This document shows, piece after piece, positions 60,205 to 64,000 of a DNA stretch of 64,000 nt. The stretch is taken from the NCBI RefSeq assembly GCF_017676385.1, contig NZ_JAFFZN010000029.1, positions 40,013-104,012 of the forward strand, in the 5' to 3' direction. Origin of the DNA: Streptomyces spirodelae (lineage in GTDB: Bacteria > Actinomycetota > Actinomycetes > Streptomycetales > Streptomycetaceae). The notes under the pieces are model-generated. The model was given only the letters and a program-made list of their open reading frames with translations, was not told the origin of the DNA and did not search any database. Position numbers and translations under genes: made by a program. Position 1 is the stretch's first letter. Each line of letters begins with the position of its first letter.

Positions 60205-60846
60205 ATGCGCATGGCCCAGGTGAGCGAGCACAGCGGCGTCCCGATCGCGACGATCAAGTTCTACTTGCGCGAAGGGCTGCTCCCGCGCGGCCGCAGGATC
60301 AGCACCACACAGGCCGAGTACGGCGAGGAGCACCTGCGCCGGCTGCGGCTGATCCGGGCGCTGATCCAGGTGGGCCGAATGCCGGTGGCGACGGCTCGCG
60401 AGGTGCTGGCCGCCGTGGACGACGAGTCGCTCTCCCAGCACCAACGGCTGGGGGCGGCGGCCTGGGCGCTGCCCGGACCCGTGCCGCCGGAGCAGGACGG
60501 GAGCGGACCGGACGAGACGGAGCAAGCGCGGCGCGAGGTGAGCGCCCTCCTCGCCCGGCTCGGCTGGCAGGCCGCAGGTCCCGACTCCCCTCCCGGCCAG
60601 GCGCTGACCGCGGCGGTCGCGACGCTGGCGCGCCTCGGCTACCCCTGTGACGCGGACCATCTGGCACTGTGCGCCCGGGCTGCCGAGCGCACAGCGGAGG
60701 CCGAACTGGACCTGCTGGAGAGCTTTCCCGACCGGGCGGCACAGGTGGAGGCGAGCGTGGCGCTGACCGTGCTGTACGAGCCGGTACTGCTCAGCCTGCG
60801 GCGGCTGGCGCACGTGGAGGAGTCCGCGCGGCGGTTCGAGGACTGA
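60205..60846 (+). CDS. MerR-family transcriptional regulator
   Basis: 213 aa. N-terminal winged helix (RMAQVSEHSGVPIATIKFYL, REGLLPRGRRIST, EEHLRRLRLIRALIQVGRMP) with the IKFYLREGLLP pattern of MerR activators. The dimerisation helix and a helical C-terminal region (about 90-213) follow, with no metal-binding cysteine pattern, so it senses something other than a thiophilic metal. AGGAG lies 6-8 bases before ATG 60205. Confidence 0.92.
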   Translation: MRMAQVSEHSGVPIATIKFYLREGLLPRGRRISTTQAEYGEEHLRRLRLIRALIQVGRMPVATAREVLAAVDDESLSQHQRLGAAAWALPGPVPPEQDGSGPDETEQARREVSALLARLGWQAAGPDSPPGQALTAAVATLARLGYPCDADHLALCARAAERTAEAELDLLESFPDRAAQVEASVALTVLYEPVLLSLRRLAHVEESARRFED

Positions 60847-60865
60847 AACCGGACAGAACACGCCG

Positions 60866-60895
60866 AAGGCCCCGCACCTTCGGGTGCGGGGCCTT
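60866..60895 (+). terminator. Terminator of the MerR gene
   Basis: 12-bp stem aaggccccgcac / gtgcggggcctt with cttcgg loop (stable UUCG type), 20 bases after the stop and just before the tRNA cluster. Possibly bidirectional for the tRNAs on the other strand. Confidence 0.85.
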
Positions 60896-60905
60896 GGTGA
60901 TCGAG

Positions 60906-60978
60906 TACCCCCGACCGGATTCGAACCGGCGCTACCGCCTTGAGAGGGCGGCGTGCTAGGCCGCTACACAACGGGGGC
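60906..60978 (-). tRNA. tRNA-Glu (CTC), copy 1
   Basis: 73 nt without CCA. Minus strand reads GCCCCCGTTGTGTAGCGGCC...; anticodon arm CCGCC-CTCTCAA-GGCGG places anticodon CTC, reading GAG. TTCGAATC T-loop is present; acceptor stem closes with G1-U72 and A73. Identical in sequence to copy 2, 46 bases away. Confidence 0.97.
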
Positions 60979-61024
60979 CCTACTTGCGATTCCGCCTTGA
61001 CCTTGCAGCCCTGGACGGAATCCG

Positions 61025-61097
61025 TACCCCCGACCGGATTCGAACCGGCGCTACCGCCTTGAGAGGGCGGCGTGCTAGGCCGCTACACAACGGGGGC
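61025..61097 (-). tRNA. tRNA-Glu (CTC), copy 2
   Basis: Same 73-nt sequence as copy 1 with a different flank, so a gene duplication rather than an assembly overlap. Both are next to gltX, the synthetase that charges them, also on the minus strand. Confidence 0.97.
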
Positions 61098-61143
61098 TCG
61101 ATCTCGCAGAATGTGAACACTGCTGAACACAATGCGGATCTTG

Positions 61144-61215
61144 CTGGGCTACCAGGACTCGAACCTAGACTAACTGAACCAGAATCAGTCGTGCTGCCAA
61201 TTACACCATAGCCCA
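61144..61215 (-). tRNA. tRNA-Gln (CTG)
   Basis: 72 nt: TGGGCTATGGTGTAATTGGC...; anticodon loop TTCTGGT gives anticodon CTG. TTCGAGTCC T-arm and TAGCCCA acceptor strand close the cloverleaf. It is between the tRNA-Glu genes and gltX; in actinobacteria Gln-tRNA arises from Glu mischarged by GltX followed by transamidation, so the neighbour makes sense. Confidence 0.97.
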
Positions 61216-61380
61216 CCGAAACGCAACCCCCTGCGGGGATTTTGTCTGGGTGACCGCCTCCCGGCTCCGGCCTTTGCGGCCTGCCCCGTTCGGCGACAGG
61301 AAGAACATTACCTGATCGAGGACGGTGCTCCAAAACGAGTTCCGGGCGCCCGCCGAGGGGCACCGTCCCCACCTCGGCAG

Positions 61381-62910
61381 CTACGAACCGAGCTTGGCCA
61401 GGGCCGCGTCGACGCGGGCGAGGGAGCGGTCCTTGCCCAGGACCTGGAGGGACTCGAACAGGGGCAGACCCACCGTGCGGCCTGTGACGGCCACCCGGAC
61501 CGGGGCCTGGGCCTTGCCCAGCTTGAGGCCGTGCTCCTCGCCGGCTGCCAGGACGGCGTCCTTGAGGGCCTCCGGAGAGTTCCAGTCGGCGCTCTCCAGC
61601 TTGGCGCGGGCCGTGCGCAGGAGGTCGGCCGAGCCCTCCTTCATCGCCTTCTGCCAGGACTTCTCGTCCCACACGGGCTCGTCCAGGAAGAGGAAGTCGA
61701 CGTTGTCGGTGATGTCCGCCAGGACGGTGAGGCGGGTCTGGGCCAGCGGGGCCAGCTCCTCGAACGCCTGCTGGGAGAAGTTCTCCTCGGGCCACGGCGC
61801 GTAGGGGGCCCTCAGCCACGGCTCGCAGGCGGCGACGAAGTCCTTCAGCGGCATCTCGCGCAGGTGGGTGGCGTTGATGGCCTCGCACTTCTTCAGGTCG
61901 AAGCGCGCCGGGTTGGCGTTCACCTCGTGGATGTCGAAGGCGGCGACCATCTCGTCCCTCGAGAAGATGTCCCGGTCCTCGGCGATCGACCAGCCCAGCA
62001 GGGAGAGGTAGTTGAGCAGGCCCTCGGGGAGGAAGCCCCGCTCCCGGTAGAGGTTGAGGGAGGACTGCGGATCGCGCTTGGAGAGCTTCTTGTTGCCCTC
62101 GCCCATGACATAGGGCAGGTGTCCGAACTCCGGGACACGCTTGGCGATGCCCAGCTCCATCAGCGCCCTGTAGAGCGCGATCTGGCGGGGAGTGGAGGAG
62201 AGCAGGTCCTCACCGCGCAGCACGTGCGTGATGTCCATCAGCGCGTCGTCGACCGGGTTGACCAGCGTGTACAGCGGGGCGCCGTTGGTACGCAGGATGC
62301 CGTAGTCGGTGACGTTCTCCGGCTGGAAGGTGATCTCGCCGCGTACCAGGTCGGTGAAGGTGATCGGCTCGTCCGGCATCCGGAAGCGGACGACATGGCT
62401 GCGGCCCTCGGCCTCGTAGGCGGCGATCTGCTCGCCGGTCAGCTCGCGGCAGCGGCCGTCGTAGCCGGAGGGGCGGCCCTGTTTGCGGGCCTGCTCACGG
62501 CGCTGCTCCAGCTCCTCGGCCGTGCAGTAGCAGGGGTAGGCGTAGCCGCCGTCCAGCAGCTTGCGTGCGACGTCCGCGTAGATGTCCGTCCGCTGGGACT
62601 GCCGGTAGGGGCCGTGCGGGCCGCCACCCGCGACGAAGTCGCCATCAGACACAGCAGGGCCCTCGTCCCAGTCGAGGCCCAGCCAGCGCATCGCGTCCAG
62701 CAGCTGCTCGTAGGACTCCTCCGAGTCCCGGGCCGCGTCGGTGTCCTCGATGCGGAAGACCAGGGTGCCGCCGGTGTGCCGGGCGTACGCCCAGTTGAAC
62801 AGGGCGGTACGGACCAGACCCACATGGGGGTTACCGGTCGGGGAGGGACAGAAACGTACGCGGACGTCCGTGTCCGCGGTCCCTTTCCCTCCGGAGAACT
62901 CAGTAGTCAC
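61381..62910 (-). CDS. gltX: Glutamyl-tRNA synthetase
   Basis: Charges tRNA-Glu, and by mischarging probably tRNA-Gln. 509 aa: VRFCPSPTGNPHVGLVRTAL (HIGH motif as HVG), VFRIEDTDAARDSEESYEQL, and KKLSKRDPQSSLNLYRERGF (KLSKR, the KMSKS motif). GTG 62910 lies inside the last codons of the FAH gene (11-bp overlap). 5' residues 1-14 are variable. Confidence 0.97.
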   Translation of the reverse strand: MTTEFSGGKGTADTDVRVRFCPSPTGNPHVGLVRTALFNWAYARHTGGTLVFRIEDTDAARDSEESYEQLLDAMRWLGLDWDEGPAVSDGDFVAGGGPHGPYRQSQRTDIYADVARKLLDGGYAYPCYCTAEELEQRREQARKQGRPSGYDGRCRELTGEQIAAYEAEGRSHVVRFRMPDEPITFTDLVRGEITFQPENVTDYGILRTNGAPLYTLVNPVDDALMDITHVLRGEDLLSSTPRQIALYRALMELGIAKRVPEFGHLPYVMGEGNKKLSKRDPQSSLNLYRERGFLPEGLLNYLSLLGWSIAEDRDIFSRDEMVAAFDIHEVNANPARFDLKKCEAINATHLREMPLKDFVAACEPWLRAPYAPWPEENFSQQAFEELAPLAQTRLTVLADITDNVDFLFLDEPVWDEKSWQKAMKEGSADLLRTARAKLESADWNSPEALKDAVLAAGEEHGLKLGKAQAPVRVAVTGRTVGLPLFESLQVLGKDRSLARVDAALAKLGS

Positions 62911-63691
62911 GCTTGATCACCTTATTGGTGAGAGTGCCGATTCCTTCGATGGTGACGGCGACCTCGTCGCCGACGTTCAGGGGGCCGACGCCCGCGGGGG
63001 TGCCGGTGAGGATGACGTCACCCGGCAGCAGGGTCATGGCCTGGGTGATGTGGACGATCAGGTCCTCGATGGGCCGGATCATCTCGCTGGTACGGCCCAG
63101 CTGGCGCTGTTCCCCGTTGACGGTGCACATGATGCCGATGTCCGACGGGTCCAGCTCGGTCTCCGTCCAGGGGCCCAGCGGACAGGAGCCGTCGAAGCCC
63201 TTGGCGCGGGCCCACTGGTTCTCCGCGCGCTGCACATCGCGCGCGGTGATGTCGTTGGCGCAGGTGTAGCCCAGGATGACGTCCTTGGCGCGCTCCCGGG
63301 GCACGTCCTTGCACAGCCGGCCGATGACCACGGCCAGCTCCGCCTCGTGGTGCAGCTCCTGGGAGAAGGAGGGGTAGCCGATCGGGTCGTTGGGGCCGAT
63401 CACCGCGGTGGACGGCTTGAGGAAGGTGACCGGGGTCCCGAGGACCTCGTTGCCCAGTTCCTTGGCGTGTTCGGCGTAGTTCCTGCCGATCGCCACCACC
63501 TTGTTGGGCAGGGTGGGCGGCAGGATACGGACCTTCTCGTCCCGCATGGGGAGCTTCTGTCCGGTGCGCTCGAACTCCGCGAAGGGGTGGCCCTTGATGA
63601 TGTCGAGGACGGGGCCCTCAGGGGATGAGGGCTCGCCCTCGACGACGCCGAACCCTACGGTTCCGTCCAGAGAGAATCTTGCGATGCGCAC
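62900..63691 (-). CDS. Fumarylacetoacetate hydrolase-family protein
   Basis: 263 aa: FLKPSTAVIGPNDPIGYPSF, LHHEAELAVVIGRLCKDV with the metal-binding Glu pair, GYTCANDITARDVQRAENQW, and GDVILTGTPAGVGPLNVGD. Family members hydrolyse or decarboxylate 2-oxo acids and related compounds in catabolism; the substrate here is unknown. GTG 63691 follows AGGAC. Overlaps gltX by 11 bases, suggesting cotranscription. Confidence 0.92.
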   Translation of the reverse strand: MRIARFSLDGTVGFGVVEGEPSSPEGPVLDIIKGHPFAEFERTGQKLPMRDEKVRILPPTLPNKVVAIGRNYAEHAKELGNEVLGTPVTFLKPSTAVIGPNDPIGYPSFSQELHHEAELAVVIGRLCKDVPRERAKDVILGYTCANDITARDVQRAENQWARAKGFDGSCPLGPWTETELDPSDIGIMCTVNGEQRQLGRTSEMIRPIEDLIVHITQAMTLLPGDVILTGTPAGVGPLNVGDEVAVTIEGIGTLTNKVIKRDY

Positions 63692-63752
63692 GGGGGTCCT
63701 TCGATGCGGGGGTCACTGGGCTGGAGCCCAGCGTATTCCACCCACCGCAACC

Positions 63753-63850
63753 ACAGGGGCGCGGGGAAACTGCGCGACAAGCCACTGGGGGCACCTCCCG
63801 GCCGAAGGCTGGGGGTGCACCCGCAGACTGCGACGTACCGCAAGAGGCAC
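63753..63850. repeat. Composite intergenic repeat, copy C
   Basis: ggggcgcggggaaactgcgc (left arm, about 63757), then the core tgggggcacctcccggccga with aaggctggggg (63786-63815), then cacccgcagac on the right. Same parts as copy A but with flanks in the opposite order relative to the core. Lies in the gap between the FAH gene and the conservon gene. Confidence 0.82.
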
Positions 63851-63867
63851 CCCGGAAGCAGGAGCCC

Positions 63868-64000
63868 CTATCGCAGGCGGGCCATCAGCGCGTGCTCCAC
63901 CAGCGTGATCAGCGCGCTCTTGGCGTCCGCGCGGTGGCGTGCGTCCGTGGTGATGATGGGCGCATCCGGGCCGATCTGGAGGGCCTCGCGGACTTCCTCC
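63868..64000 (-). CDS. Conservon GTP-binding protein, C-terminal end (CvnD-type)
   Basis: Only the last 44 codons: EEVREALQIGPDAPIITTDA, RHRADAKSALITLVEHALMA, ending MARLR then TAG. The pattern is the C terminus of small GTPase-like CvnD proteins, the last part of four-gene conservons (sensor, roadblock, DUF742, GTPase). The remaining conservon genes would lie to the right of the window. The rest of the protein is outside. Confidence 0.8.
   Translation of the reverse strand, partial: EEVREALQIGPDAPIITTDARHRADAKSALITLVEHALMARLR

Overview
The window is very GC-rich chromosomal DNA with strongly GC-biased third codon positions. Gene content and order are those of the core chromosome of a Streptomyces or a close relative: rpsB-tsf, whiG, four tandem signal peptidases, amtB-glnB-glnD, nsdA, the smc/rnc/mutM block, hupS, ndgR-leuCD and a conservon gene at the right edge. 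Most genes lie on the minus strand. I see no phage, plasmid, insertion sequence, CRISPR array or secondary-metabolite cluster.

Left part (1-8.6 kb): the start of tsf, then rpsB, an M23 peptidase whose open frame runs over a TetR gene on the other strand, the sporulation sigma factor whiG, a coupled yraN-comM-dprA set (DNA uptake/processing) and a DUF2469 gene. 8.6-15.6 kb: four adjacent type I signal peptidases, then rplS-trmD-rimM-KH protein-rpsP, a translation and RNA-maturation group. 15.8-20 kb: a SprT-like zinc protein, a methyltransferase-fold protein, a GNAT acetyltransferase and ffh (SRP). 20-26 kb: glnD, glnB and amtB overlap by 4 bases each behind a candidate GlnR box; nsdA follows.

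26.5-35.2 kb: a degenerate primase/polymerase-like protein, ftsY, an LLM oxidoreductase, the glucose permease glcP and smc. 35.5-47.4 kb: a small coiled-coil protein, acylphosphatase, a CAP-domain exoprotein, mutM, rnc, rpmF, a DUF177 gene, a coiled-coil protein with a glutamine-rich tail, coaD, rsmD, recG, a DAK-family kinase and rpmB. 47.5-55 kb: thiD, thiL, a stand-alone Lrp ligand-binding domain, a DUF3515 lipoprotein, ddl, gpsA, plsC, cofC and a small beta-barrel protein. 55-64 kb: hupS, a small helical protein, leuD-leuC divergent from ndgR, a DUF4188 gene divergent from a MerR regulator, two identical tRNA-Glu genes and a tRNA-Gln next to gltX, an FAH-family hydrolase, and the end of a conservon GTPase.

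The most interesting signals outside ordinary genes are: a composite GC-rich intergenic repeat present three times plus a degenerate copy; two pairs of DnaA-box-like sites with identical 9-nt spacing; low-complexity repeat extensions on YraN, DprA, a signal peptidase, RNase III and the DivIVA-like protein; and several strong hairpins and palindromic operator candidates. I did not find a clearly new multi-gene system; this is mostly housekeeping DNA.
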